A stretch of 64,000 bases of DNA from Streptomyces viridochromogenes DSM 40736. Its GTDB lineage: Bacteria; Actinomycetota; Actinomycetes; Streptomycetales; Streptomycetaceae. The position numbers and the translations under genes are program-made. The stretch spans positions 6,654,769 to 6,718,768 of the forward strand of contig NZ_GG657757.1 of assembly GCF_000158955.1 (NCBI RefSeq). Direction: 5' to 3'. The notes below the pieces were generated by a model. The model was not told the origin of the DNA and did not search any database. It worked only from the letters and a program-made list of their open reading frames with translations. Of this stretch, positions 1-8,649 are shown one piece after another (within the stretch, counting starts at the first letter, position 1; each line of letters starts with the position of its first letter).

Positions 1-1
1 C

Positions 2-1393
2 GAGCGGTCCGACATCCCCGTCGTCGGCTCCAAGCTGACGCTGGCGTTCCTGGAGGCCAAGCTCAAGGAACACGGCATCCGGCCGCGCACGGTGCGGGTG
101 CGGGAGGGCGACCGGCGTGGCTTCGGGCCCTTCGACTGCGAGTTCGTGGCGGTCAACCACTCCATCCCCGACAGCCTCGCGGTCGCGATCCGCACCCGGG
201 CCGGGATGGTGCTGCACACCGGCGACTTCAAGATGGACCAGTTCCCTCTCGACGAGCGCATCACCGATCTGCGTGCTTTCGCCCGTCTCGGCGAGGAGGG
301 CGTGGATCTGTTCCTCACCGACTCCACCAACGCCGAAGTACCCGGCTTCACCACCTCCGAGCGTGAGCTGAACCCGGCGATCGAGCAGGTGATGCGCACC
401 GCGCCACGCCGGGTCATCGTCTCCAGCTTCGCCAGCCATGTGCACCGCATCCAGCAGGTCCTGGACGCCGCCCACCAGCACGGCCGCAAGGTCGCCTTCG
501 TGGGCCGGTCGATGGTCCGCAACATGGGCATCGCCCGTGACCTGGGCTATCTGAAGGTCCCCTCCGGTCTGGTCGTGAGCACGAAGGAGCTGGAGAAGCT
601 CCCGGACCACAAGATCACTCTGGTGTGCACCGGCTCCCAGGGCGAACCGATGGCCGCGCTGTCACGGATGGCCAACCGAGACCACCAGATCCGCATCGGC
701 AAGGGCGACACCATTCTGCTCGCCAGCTCCCTCATCCCCGGCAACGAGAACGCCATCTACCGGGTGATCAACGGACTCACCCGGTGGGGCGCCCACGTGG
801 TCCACAAGGGCAACGCCAAGGTGCACGTCTCCGGGCATGCCAGTGCCGGCGAACTCGTCTACTGCTACAACATCGTCAAACCCCGCAACGTCATGCCCGT
901 GCACGGCGAATGGCGCCACCTGCGGGCCAACGCCGACCTCGCCATCCGTACCGGTGTCGACCCCGAGCGGGTCGTCATCGCCGAGGACGGCGTCGTCGTC
1001 GACCTGGTCGACGGGCGCGCATCCATCACCGGCAAGGTCCCCGCCGGCAACGTCTACGTGGACGGCATGGAGGTCGGCGGCGCCACCGAAGCGTCCCTCA
1101 AGGACCGCCTCGCCCTCGCCGCCGAAGGCGTGGTCACGGTGGTGGCGATCGTCGACGCGGACACCGGCGCCCTCGCCGAGCCTCCCGACTTCCTGGCCCG
1201 GGGCTTCGTCCACGACGACGCCACCTTCGAGCCGGTCGTCCCGGTCATCGAGAAGACCCTGGCCACCGCCGCCGAGGAAGGCGTCGGGGATGCGCGCCAA
1301 CTCGAACAGCTCGTCGCCCGCGCCGTGGCGAACTGGGCGTTCCGCACCCACCGCCGCAAGCCCCTCATCATCCCCGTCATCATCGACGCCTGA
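2..1393 (+). CDS. rnj: Ribonuclease J (5'-truncated by window edge)
   Basis: Open in frame from base 2, so the true start lies upstream; 463 codons are visible against about 560 aa for the usual actinobacterial protein. RNase J is a cytoplasmic metallo-beta-lactamase/beta-CASP nuclease with 5'-3' exonuclease and endonuclease activity in RNA processing and decay. Visible features are the beta-lactamase part (AVNHSIPDS, then LHTGDFKMD), the beta-CASP domain (RRVIVSSFASHVHRIQQ, VCTGSQGEPMAAL) and the closing motifs HVSGHASAGEL and PRNVMPVHGEWRHL, whose His residues belong to the metal site. The C-terminal domain ends in KPLIIPVIIDA, as in Streptomyces homologues. The N-terminal metal-binding HxHxDH motif is outside the window. 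Identification is firm from motif order. Confidence 0.95.
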   Translation, partial: ERSDIPVVGSKLTLAFLEAKLKEHGIRPRTVRVREGDRRGFGPFDCEFVAVNHSIPDSLAVAIRTRAGMVLHTGDFKMDQFPLDERITDLRAFARLGEEGVDLFLTDSTNAEVPGFTTSERELNPAIEQVMRTAPRRVIVSSFASHVHRIQQVLDAAHQHGRKVAFVGRSMVRNMGIARDLGYLKVPSGLVVSTKELEKLPDHKITLVCTGSQGEPMAALSRMANRDHQIRIGKGDTILLASSLIPGNENAIYRVINGLTRWGAHVVHKGNAKVHVSGHASAGELVYCYNIVKPRNVMPVHGEWRHLRANADLAIRTGVDPERVVIAEDGVVVDLVDGRASITGKVPAGNVYVDGMEVGGATEASLKDRLALAAEGVVTVVAIVDADTGALAEPPDFLARGFVHDDATFEPVVPVIEKTLATAAEEGVGDARQLEQLVARAVANWAFRTHRRKPLIIPVIIDA

Positions 1394-1645
1394 GCCACAC
1401 CCGGGCAGGAGTCCGGGGGCGGCCGCCGATGTGCACGAGGTGAGACTCGGCGACGAGTCGGTCCTGATGTCCAGCCTCATCACCGGCCCACCGTGTCGGC
1501 CCGTACGCATCGCGCCCGGATTTCGCCCGGACGCGTCCGGGGCGGCCCGGTGGCGAGCGCTGCGCCGGGCATCCCGCAGCGCCTCCAACGGCTGACCAGC
1601 CGCTCGAGCAGCAAAGATGACGGCCACGGGGATAAGGCCGGTCAT
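1394..1645. other. Non-coding stretch between RNase J and levanase
   Basis: No intact gene is visible. The levanase gene converges on RNase J across a 464-bp gap, whose right half (1646-1795) holds a gene remnant listed separately. No clear T-tailed terminator is seen. Short open frames here have no ribosome-binding site and no recognisable family. Confidence 0.5.
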
Positions 1646-1795
1646 CGGGTGTCCGCCTCCTTCATCGAGGTCTCCCGGGACGAGGACGCCTTCCAGGCAC
1701 ACCTGAACGCCCCGTACGGCGCCCCGTTCAACGCCGCCCTCATCCCGCTGATCGAGGAGGACGCCTCAGTCCTGACGCTCCTCGACCCACCTGGC
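1646..1795 (+). pseudogene. Antibiotic-biosynthesis-monooxygenase-type fragment (C-terminal half)
   Basis: About 50 codons read RVSASFIEVSRDEDAFQAHL and continue through NAPYGAPFNAALIPLIEEDA to a VLTLLDP ending. This matches the C-terminal half of small putative quinol monooxygenases of the ABM fold, where an F-x-E-V-x-R-D-E-x-A-F-x-x-H motif is typical. The N-terminal half is absent: upstream codons in this frame have no similarity and no start or ribosome-binding site. The frame also runs past the normal C-terminus without stopping. It is best read as a dead 3' fragment left by a rearrangement. Function is inferred only from the motif. Confidence 0.6.
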
Positions 1796-1857
1796 CACGC
1801 ATCCGTGGCCACGCGCCGGAAGCCGCTCCTGGCCGACCGGCGCGCGGCCACGCCGCG

Positions 1858-4416
1858 TCACCTCCAGATGGACTTCAGCTGCCACGCCTGGAGGTGGTCG
1901 AGGGTGGCGCCGCCTCCCTCGGCGAACACCTCGACGCCGGTGCTGGAGGGGTCGGGGAAGATCTGGTCGGTGATCACGGCCTCGCCGTTGCCGCCGAAGA
2001 CCTCGACGGACGACCAGTCGACGAGGACACGCAGCTTGACCTTGCCGTTCTCGGCCTTCAGGGGCGCGGTCTGGATGCCGGGGAAGGTGCTGTTGAAGTC
2101 CCCGGCGCCGGAGCGGGTGCGGTCGACGTACAGCTCCTGGGTGGTGGTGTCGTAGCCGATGACGGTTTCCTCACCGCCCGCTCCGGTACGCACCTTCAGG
2201 CCGAAGCGCTCCGCGTCCTTCAGGGAGAAGGTCGCCTCGATGTCGAGTGCCTTGCCTCCGACAGCGGGGCGGATCAAGGGCTTGGACGTGCTCGTGACGG
2301 TGACGCCGGACGCCCTCACCGGGCGCTTCGGACGGAGGGACTCCAGGCCGCGCACCGGCTCACTGGTCAGCCGGATCCGGCCGTCCACGGTGCGCAGGGC
2401 CATCTCCCTCGGCATGCTCTGCGCGCCGCGCCAGGGGGAGGTGGGGACGGACTGGCCGTAGTCCCAGTTGTTCATCCAGCCGATCATGTAGCGCTTGCCG
2501 CCCGGCGCGTCCTCCCAGGAGACCGCCGCGTAGTAGTCCTTGCCGTAGTCGGCCCAGTCGGCGCGGTGCACGACGGACTTGGCGGGCTTCTCGGCGGCGG
2601 TGAACGGGTCGGCCATGACGTGACCCCAGCCGGCGGTGTTCATGTCCACGATCTGGATCTGTGCCTTCTCGCCCTCGTAAGGGCGCATGTCGAAGGACGC
2701 CCAGTCCAGGGCCTCGCTGTCGGAGCCGGTGGCGCTGCGGACGACCTTGCCGTCGACGAGCAGGTTGACGGAGGTCTCCGTGGAGACGCGCTGGGCCTGG
2801 GTGTCGGACATGACGATGTGGTCGACGTTGAGGTGGCCCCAGCCGCCGGTGTTGTCGTCGACGATCCTGATCCGCGCCTTCTTGCCGGCGAGGTCGCTGA
2901 CGTCCCACGAAGCCCAGTTGAGCGCCTCGGCGTCCTTCCCGGTGGCGCTGCGGACGACCTGCCCGTCCACGAGGAGCTCGACGGCGGTGGGGTTGCCGGA
3001 GCCGGCGGGGTGGTTGCCGCCGCCGATGAGGAAGTTGATGTGCTTCTTGTCGACGGTGAACTCGGGTGAGGTGAGGGTGCCGGTGGTGGCGTCGCCGTTC
3101 AGGAAGGTGTTGACCAGTCCGTCTCCCAGGAACCCGGAGACCTGCTGCTGGCCGGGGAGGGTGCCGTGGGCCGGTGCGGTGCCGAAGGCGTCCCCGGTCG
3201 CCGTCCAGCCGCCGTAGGTGCCGCCTTCGAAGTCGGCGAGGACCGTGCCCACGGGCGGAGGGCTGTCCAGGACGGTTCCGGCCTCGTGCGGATGCCGCCC
3301 GCCGCCGATCTTGAAGTTCAGGTACGGGCTGGTCACGGTGAAGGAGGGCGAGGTGAGGGAGCCGGTGGCGCCGTCACCGCCGTGGAAGCTGTTGGCGAGG
3401 CCCTTGCCGTCGAAGCCCGAGACGGTTCCCTGGCCGTCCACCGCCCCGGTTGCCGGCCCCTCGCCGAACGCGGTCCCGGTCGCCGTCCAGTCACCGAAGC
3501 CGGGGTCTTCGAAGTCCTGCACGACCTTGCCTGTGGGCGGGGTGTAGGCGCCCTTGTCCTCAGGGGTGAACTTCTTGCCGTCGAAGTCTCCGACGAAGTA
3601 CTGGGCGGCGGAACCGCCCGCGATGCCACCGGGGTTGATGTTGACGACCAGGACCCACTTGATCTTCTTCGGGTCTCCGTCGACCGCGAGGGGGAACAGG
3701 TCGGGACACTCCCACACGCCGCCCGTCGCGCCGGCCGGCCCGAACTCGCTCTGCGGCTCCCAGTCCTTGAGGTTCTTGGAGGAGTAGAACCGCACCTTGT
3801 GCTCGGCGGACAGCGACACCGTCATCAGCCAGCTCCTGGTCGGCGCGTACCACTGGACCTTGGGATCGCGGAAGTCGGTGGAGCCGATGTCGATCACGGG
3901 GTTGCCCTGGTACTTGGTCCAAGTGCGGCCACGGTCGGTGCTGTAGGCGAGCGACTGGGCCTGCTTGCCGCCGTGTCTGTAGGCGCTGGTGTAGATCGCC
4001 ACCATGGGCGGGTTCTCCTTCGTGCCGAACCCGGTGGTGTTGTTCCGGTCGACCACCGCACTGCCGGAGAAGACCATCTCCTCGTCGTCGTGCGAGAGGG
4101 CGAGCGGCAGCTCCTTCCAGTGCACGAGGTCCTTGCTCACCGCGTGCCCCCAGGACATGTCGCCCCAGGAGTTGCCGTTCGGGTTGTACTGGTAGAACAG
4201 GTGGTACTCGCCCTGGTAGTACACGAGGCCGTTGGGATCGTTCATCCAGTTCTTCTGCGGGGTGAAGTGGAACTGGGGCCTGAAGGTCTCGGTGTACGCC
4301 GGGGTGTCGGTTGCGACGGCCTGGCGGGCGAGCGGGGCTGCCGACACGGCGCAGACGGTCGCCACCGCCGCCATCATCCGTATGCGGACGTGCCGGGATA
4401 CGCGTGCAGAGCTCAT
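1858..4416 (-). CDS. Secreted GH32 levanase/fructan hydrolase with a nested accessory module
   Basis: An 852-aa extracellular glycoside hydrolase family 32 enzyme acting on beta-fructosides such as levan, inulin or sucrose. The start at 4416 has an AAGGAG site and gives a signal peptide (Arg-rich, hydrophobic, cleaved near AVATDTPA). Catalytic residues are intact: nucleophile Asp60 in WMNDPNG, transition-state Asp184 in FRDP, and acid/base Glu236 in WECPDLF. Inserted in the five-bladed propeller, between about residues 298 and 609, are two copies of one accessory module. Copy B (390-540) sits inside copy A (298-378 plus 548-609). The propeller resumes at YYAAVSWED and is followed by the C-terminal beta-sandwich. 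Twin LacI-type operator sites upstream suggest sugar-responsive repression. The open frame extends further upstream, but that part lacks coding character. Confidence 0.9.
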   Translation of the reverse strand: MSSARVSRHVRIRMMAAVATVCAVSAAPLARQAVATDTPAYTETFRPQFHFTPQKNWMNDPNGLVYYQGEYHLFYQYNPNGNSWGDMSWGHAVSKDLVHWKELPLALSHDDEEMVFSGSAVVDRNNTTGFGTKENPPMVAIYTSAYRHGGKQAQSLAYSTDRGRTWTKYQGNPVIDIGSTDFRDPKVQWYAPTRSWLMTVSLSAEHKVRFYSSKNLKDWEPQSEFGPAGATGGVWECPDLFPLAVDGDPKKIKWVLVVNINPGGIAGGSAAQYFVGDFDGKKFTPEDKGAYTPPTGKVVQDFEDPGFGDWTATGTAFGEGPATGAVDGQGTVSGFDGKGLANSFHGGDGATGSLTSPSFTVTSPYLNFKIGGGRHPHEAGTVLDSPPPVGTVLADFEGGTYGGWTATGDAFGTAPAHGTLPGQQQVSGFLGDGLVNTFLNGDATTGTLTSPEFTVDKKHINFLIGGGNHPAGSGNPTAVELLVDGQVVRSATGKDAEALNWASWDVSDLAGKKARIRIVDDNTGGWGHLNVDHIVMSDTQAQRVSTETSVNLLVDGKVVRSATGSDSEALDWASFDMRPYEGEKAQIQIVDMNTAGWGHVMADPFTAAEKPAKSVVHRADWADYGKDYYAAVSWEDAPGGKRYMIGWMNNWDYGQSVPTSPWRGAQSMPREMALRTVDGRIRLTSEPVRGLESLRPKRPVRASGVTVTSTSKPLIRPAVGGKALDIEATFSLKDAERFGLKVRTGAGGEETVIGYDTTTQELYVDRTRSGAGDFNSTFPGIQTAPLKAENGKVKLRVLVDWSSVEVFGGNGEAVITDQIFPDPSSTGVEVFAEGGGATLDHLQAWQLKSIWR

Positions 4417-4526
4417 GGTGTCTCCTTGTCCCGCGGCCGTCCGCGCAGCGGTGACTGCGGCTTCTGCGCGACGGACCGACAAAGTGCACCCCGGGCCGAG
4501 CCGACCATCAGTGCCGTGGCCCGGAG

Positions 4527-4556
4527 TGTCATCGTTGACTTGTGTCATCGATGACA
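4527..4556. promoter_or_regulatory. Twin LacI-family operator-like palindromes upstream of levanase
   Basis: TGTCATCGATGACA at 4543-4556 is a perfect 14-bp palindrome with a central CG, the style of LacI/PurR-family operators. A degenerate second copy, TGTCATCGTTGACT, lies at 4527-4540, offset by 16 bp. Both lie 111-140 bp upstream of the levanase start codon, between it and a lacI remnant. I infer sugar-responsive repression of the levanase; no promoter hexamers are confidently assigned. Confidence 0.65.
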
Positions 4557-4768
4557 GCGAGTGCCCGATTATGAAGCCCCATCCGGCCACCGCGTCAACG
4601 GTCCGGGCGTGATTGCTCGGGCATGACCCGCACTTCATCGGGTGTCGCCAGTTGCAGGGGAAGGCGTCGACGGGCTTGCCGTGGCGGGCTCGGGTTCGGT
4701 GGACGTGCAGGTCAGGTGGGTGGTGTGGGTGGCACCCGGCAACTTCGGTGGCCGGGAAGGGTGGTGAC

Positions 4769-4840
4769 ATGGGGGTCACTGTCCACGACGTGGCCGCGCG
4801 GGCCGGGGTCAGCAAGACGACGGTCTCGCGGTCGACCATG
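4769..4840 (+). pseudogene. LacI-family regulator remnant (HTH only)
   Basis: ATG at 4769 opens MGVTVHDVAARAGVSKTTVSR, the canonical LacI-family N-terminal helix-turn-helix with the recognition helix. The next residues should be a V-L-N-G-type hinge approach, but the sequence breaks into unrelated codons and no ligand-binding domain follows. The gene has been cut to about 24 codons. It lies divergent to the levanase and next to twin LacI-type operators, so it is probably the relic of the levanase repressor. Regulation may now fall to a paralogue elsewhere or be lost. Confidence 0.8.
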
Positions 4841-4916
4841 CCGGTGCCACCGGCGTGCCCGCGTCAGGGTTCGCCGTTGATCATGTGGCGAGGGCGAACG
4901 AGGGGACCAGTGCGGT

Positions 4917-5510
4917 TCATCGCGGGGCGGAGTCCTCGATCCGCAACGACCAATCAGTCATTGACCCCCACTTCAACTCCGGCCCCTCAACTGAGAGCAC
5001 GCCCTTCACGTCGGGTACGACGACCACGTCATCGAACCTGTGGTCACGCCCCGCGAGGACCCGGATGCACCGCCCCTTCTCGTTGTAGATGCCCAGCCGC
5101 CCGCCGGCATCACCGAACTCCACGGCGAGTCGGGTGCCCGGCGCTGGGCACTGGAAGAACCGCGAGGCGCCACCTTTGACCTTCTGCGGCAGCGGCCCCA
5201 CGGACATCGCGTCCAAGAAGCGGATCTTCCACCGCCCCCGCATCCTCCAGCCCCGCATGATCCGCACCGATTCGCACTGCCCGGGCTCAAGGAGGATGTG
5301 CGCCCTCTCCCGCCCGATCCCCGACGAGCCGGCGAACTTCTCCGTGTACCGCCCCCGGGGCTCGGTCACGCCGACGACCTCGAAACCCAAGCTGGCGATC
5401 CAGCCCCACGCCTCGATCACCACAGGTCGCCCGCGCAAGTCCATCGGCAGCTCGATGACCCGCGATCCATACCCCGAGAAGTAATTCTCGGCACCTGACC
5501 TGTTGAGCAT
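4917..5510 (-). CDS. Hypothetical protein, probable beta-sandwich repeats
   Basis: A 197-aa protein of no family I recognise. The start at 5510 follows a GGGAC site; the frame extends further upstream but without coding character. There is no signal peptide or membrane segment from this start. The sequence is rich in alternating beta-type stretches (SRVIELPMDLRGRPVVIEAW; later GTRLAVEFGDAGGRLGIYN), suggesting two related beta-sandwich units of the kind seen in Streptomyces surface or ligand-binding proteins. It converges on the lacI remnant and is divergent from the exonuclease/TerD gene. The GC content of its 5' end is lower than that of its neighbours, suggesting acquired DNA. No function is assigned. 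Confidence 0.6.
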   Translation of the reverse strand: MLNRSGAENYFSGYGSRVIELPMDLRGRPVVIEAWGWIASLGFEVVGVTEPRGRYTEKFAGSSGIGRERAHILLEPGQCESVRIMRGWRMRGRWKIRFLDAMSVGPLPQKVKGGASRFFQCPAPGTRLAVEFGDAGGRLGIYNEKGRCIRVLAGRDHRFDDVVVVPDVKGVLSVEGPELKWGSMTDWSLRIEDSAPR

Positions 5511-5783
5511 TTCGTCCCGGCCCCCAATCTGGGCAGCCACGATAGTGCAGCGGAATGACGGTGGTCGGTGGCCGCGACGGCGGTAATGGCCTAGCCCGGG
5601 CTCGGTGTTGATGGTGTCGTCGCCGGCGTGACCAGGGATCGACATCTCGGACTGTGCTGCCGAACCGGCCTTCCGTGACAGGCCGACCACGAACAGCGTC
5701 CACAGTATGCGAAAATCCCACCGATTGATCATCACTGTGGAGAAGGTGTGCAGTTTGCCACCCTCGGGGGAGGGGAGTCTCGT

Positions 5784-7619
5784 ATGGCCCTGTTGTCGTC
5801 GGAGCCCAAGTGGCCCACCGTGTCGGACTACTTCCACGACTGGGCGCTGGTGGACGTGGAGACCTCCGGGTTGAGGCCGGGCCGGGACCGTGTCCTCTCG
5901 CTTGCGATCCTCACGTTGGACGCACGCGGCAACCAGACGGGGGAATTCGCCACGCTCCTCAATCCGGGCTGCGACCCCGGTCCGGTGCACATCCACGGTC
6001 TCACCCCCGCCCGGCTTGCCGGGGCGCCCACCTTCGAGGAGATCGCGCCGCAGGTGGGGGCGCTGCTCAGCGGCCGTGTCCTGGTCGCCCACAACGCGCA
6101 GTTCGACTACGACTTCCTGGCCCATGAGTTCGCCCACGTCCGTTCCTGGGTGCCGGTCAGCAGGCGGCTGTGCACGCTGGCCCTGAACCGTCTGGTCGGG
6201 TCCGCGACGCCCGATCTCAAGCTGGGCACCCTCGCCGCTCACTACGGGGTGCGCCAGGAGCGGGCCCACGACGCGCAGGACGACGTACGGGTCCTCTCCG
6301 GCATCCTGCGTGGTTCGCTGGGTGCCGCCGAACGGCTGGGCTTGTCCCTGCCCCTCCTGGACTGCCCGCCTCGCCAGGACTACCAGCCATATGTTCCCAA
6401 GACGCCCTGTGCGTACCGCAATCCGGGCCGCTTCACTCCGGGCGGGCCCCTGACGCAGGGCATGAAGGTCGCCATCACCGGAGACACCCAGGTCTCGCGT
6501 GAGGAACTGGTCGCCCGCTCGGTGGCGGCCGGGCTGAACATGATGACCTCGGTCAGCGGCCAGACCAGCGTCGTCGTGACCAACGACCCCAGCACCGCGT
6601 CCGGGAAACTGCGTCGTGCCGCGGACGAGGGCGTCCCCCTGCTCGACGAGCCGATGTATCTGCGGCTGCTGGAGAACGTACAGCCCGGCCAGGCCAAGGG
6701 CACCGCCCGGCAGCGTCGCAAGGTCGAGACGCCCGGGAACGCGACGACCGCAGGGCCTGAACCCGTGCTGAGCTTCCCGGCGCAGCGCACGGCCACGCCA
6801 ACCGCGCCCACTGCCGGTGCGGTCCAGTCGCTCACCGGACGCAGGGTCCTGGTCCTGGGCGGCACCCACGAGGCAGCCGCGGAAGCACGTGCTCGTGCCG
6901 TCGCTCTCGGCGCCTCCGCGGCAGTCAACCTCTCGGCCAGTGTCTCCGACGTCGTCGTGCTTCCCGGAGGCGAATCGGACCGGCGCATGAGCCGCATCGC
7001 CACCCTCGGCCTCCGCGTCCACGACGCGGACTGGCTCCTCGCGCCCGCCCCTGCACCGGTGCCGACTGCGGCGGCCGCAAGCCGGCCGGACACGGCCGAG
7101 GTGCTGGTCCGAGGCGCCGTCATCGACCTGTCCGACACCGGCACCCCCTGGACAGTGGCTGCCACGTGGCGGCAGCAGACCGTCTGTGACGTGGACGTTG
7201 TCGCCTTCGCGGTCGACGCACAGGAACAGGTCCCGGGAGACGAGGACTTCGTGTTCTACGGCACGCCCGAGCACCCGGGCGGCACCGTACGGCTCTCCAC
7301 GGACGGTCCGACGGAACAGGCGGTCACCACCGACCTGGAGTGTCTGCCCCTGGAGATCCACAAGATCGTCATCGCCGCCGCGGTCGACGGTGCCGCGACC
7401 TTCTCCGACGTCGGGGCCGTCGAGATCACCGCCACGTGCGGGATCGGTGCGGCCCCGACCGCCCGGGGCACCCTCGACGCCGCCACCACCGAACGCACCA
7501 TGATTCTCGCCGAGCTCTACCGTCGAGGACAGGGCTGGCGACTGCGCGCCGTCGGGCAGGGGTACGACCATGGCCTGGCCGCCCTCGCCCGCGGCTACGG
7601 CGTCGATGTCGCCGACTGA
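5784..7619 (+). CDS. DnaQ-type 3'-5' exonuclease fused to BRCT repeats and a TerD domain
   Basis: A 611-aa cytoplasmic protein. The start at 5784 has a GGGGAG site and puts the first catalytic motif near the N-terminus. Domains: (1) DEDDh exonuclease, about 15-180, with D24-V-E26 (motif I), AHNAQFDYDFL (motif II) and HDAQDDVRVL (motif III), so catalytically complete; (2) a BRCT-like domain, about 225-315 (GMKVAITGDTQVSREEL...); (3) a second, weaker BRCT-like unit, about 353-425 (GRRVLVLGGTHEAA...); (4) a TerD domain, about 440-611, with DEDFVFYGTPEHPGGTVRL and the closing ELYRRGQGWRLRAVGQGYDHGL. TerD proteins are linked to tellurite, phage and stress phenotypes. I infer a nucleic-acid damage or stress function. 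It is a single-gene transcription unit. Confidence 0.85.
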   Translation: MALLSSEPKWPTVSDYFHDWALVDVETSGLRPGRDRVLSLAILTLDARGNQTGEFATLLNPGCDPGPVHIHGLTPARLAGAPTFEEIAPQVGALLSGRVLVAHNAQFDYDFLAHEFAHVRSWVPVSRRLCTLALNRLVGSATPDLKLGTLAAHYGVRQERAHDAQDDVRVLSGILRGSLGAAERLGLSLPLLDCPPRQDYQPYVPKTPCAYRNPGRFTPGGPLTQGMKVAITGDTQVSREELVARSVAAGLNMMTSVSGQTSVVVTNDPSTASGKLRRAADEGVPLLDEPMYLRLLENVQPGQAKGTARQRRKVETPGNATTAGPEPVLSFPAQRTATPTAPTAGAVQSLTGRRVLVLGGTHEAAAEARARAVALGASAAVNLSASVSDVVVLPGGESDRRMSRIATLGLRVHDADWLLAPAPAPVPTAAAASRPDTAEVLVRGAVIDLSDTGTPWTVAATWRQQTVCDVDVVAFAVDAQEQVPGDEDFVFYGTPEHPGGTVRLSTDGPTEQAVTTDLECLPLEIHKIVIAAAVDGAATFSDVGAVEITATCGIGAAPTARGTLDAATTERTMILAELYRRGQGWRLRAVGQGYDHGLAALARGYGVDVAD

Positions 7620-7654
7620 CCGGCAACAGGTCACCAAAGGGGGACTGGTGGTTC

Positions 7655-8089
7655 TCAGCGCCCCGACACGTAGCCCGTCATCACGTTGCTGACCCAGCCA
7701 GTTTTCTCGTACGGGCCGTTTCGGGACTCGGAGGAGAAGATGATCAGGTACCGACTGCTGGCGCCGTAAGTCCCTTCAGGGAAGTTGTAGTTGCACGTTT
7801 TCGTCGTGCCGGCGCCTGAGTAGTTGTGGCATTCACCCGTGCGGATGACCTTGTTGTCGTTCGCTCGGTCGGTGAGCTTCCACACGGACACGGTGCGGTA
7901 GCCATCGCCGAGCATGTCGGTCACGGTGAGCTTGTCGCCGTATGAATAGAAACACGCCTGGCCGGCCCTGAAATTCTCGGCAAGAGTGCAGTATTTGTCG
8001 GCGGCCTGGGCGGTACCGGTGCCGAGCATGAGTGTTCCGGCGGTCAATGCGGTCACGGCAAGGGATGTAGCAGTGCGGCTACTGTGCAT
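7655..8089 (-). CDS. Small secreted protein with four cysteines
   Basis: A 144-aa protein with a clear Sec signal peptide (SRTATSLAVTALTAGTLMLG...AQAADK, cleavage after AQA). The start at 8089 follows a GGGGACC site; an in-frame ATG 11 codons upstream lacks one. The mature part is about 110 aa with four Cys (YCTL, ACFY, ECHN, TCNY), enough for two disulfides, and many aromatic residues, consistent with a compact beta protein. It resembles small peptidase-inhibitor-like or spore-surface secreted proteins of Streptomyces, but I cannot name a family. It is convergent with the exonuclease gene. Confidence 0.75.
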   Translation of the reverse strand: MHSSRTATSLAVTALTAGTLMLGTGTAQAADKYCTLAENFRAGQACFYSYGDKLTVTDMLGDGYRTVSVWKLTDRANDNKVIRTGECHNYSGAGTTKTCNYNFPEGTYGASSRYLIIFSSESRNGPYEKTGWVSNVMTGYVSGR

Positions 8090-8342
8090 TTTGGTCCCCG
8101 TTTTTTTTGGTTTGTCGAACACGGACGTTCGCGGCCGAATGAGTCAGCACCTGCTGCCGAATGAGTCAGCACCGGCTATGGAATCCGGCTGGCTGCCAGG
8201 GTGTCAGGGCCGGCGGCAGGGAGTCGTTAGCGCTCGGTCCACTGTTTCTGTGCAATGCGTCCACAGCTCCGGAGGTCCGGTGCCTGGACGACCGCGCAGG
8301 CCTGGCCTGGCCCTGCGCGCGGATCGTGCTTCGAGTGCCAGG

Positions 8343-8453
8343 TCACGGCTGCTGGGATGCGTCCTCAGGATGCGTGGTCTCGGGGCCGTCGAGGAGCGGC
8401 TGGGATTTGTCCCGCAGGTGAAGGTCGAAGAAAGCTGACACGTAGTCGCGGGG
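8343..8453 (-). pseudogene. C-terminal tail of an alpha/beta hydrolase (remnant)
   Basis: Read leftward the frame gives PRDYVSAFFDLHLRDKSQPL followed by LDGP and a stop at 8343. AFFDxHLR-x-x-QPLLDGP is the usual ending of secreted dienelactone-hydrolase or lipase-like alpha/beta hydrolases in actinomycetes. All catalytic parts are missing, and the frame is non-homologous immediately upstream, where it abuts the acyl-CoA dehydrogenase tail at about 8453. It is a 36-codon relic. Confidence 0.6.
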
Positions 8454-8649
8454 TGGCGAAGCGGTTCGCCACCGACACCGGGTACTCGTTGGCCGACCGA
8501 ACCCTCCAGTCGCATGGGGGTACCGCAACCTCAGCAGGTACGGCATCGAGAAGATCGTCCGTGACTTGCGAGCCCACCACATCCTGGAAGGAACCAGCCA
8601 GATCATGCGCGTCATCGTGGCCCGAGGCCTGACGGAGGTACTCCAGTGA
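8453..8649 (+). pseudogene. Acyl-CoA dehydrogenase C-terminal remnant with frameshift
   Basis: The first part reads AKRFATDTGYSLADRTLQSHGG. After a one-base loss in the G run at 8516-8520 the reading frame changes to YRNLSRYGIEKIVRDLRAHH and continues ILEGTSQIMRVIVARGLTEV to a stop at 8647-8649. This is the last 65 or so residues of an isobutyryl-CoA-type acyl-CoA dehydrogenase, including the conserved LEGT-x-x-IMR stretch. The N-terminal 300 or so residues are gone. Its TGA overlaps the GTG of the following hydrolase (GTGA), a leftover of translational coupling in a valine-degradation operon. Confidence 0.85.

Noticed and set aside
4417..4839. 141-codon N-terminal extension of the levanase
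   Set aside because: It would cover the LacI operators and bury the signal peptide; codon use is unbiased.
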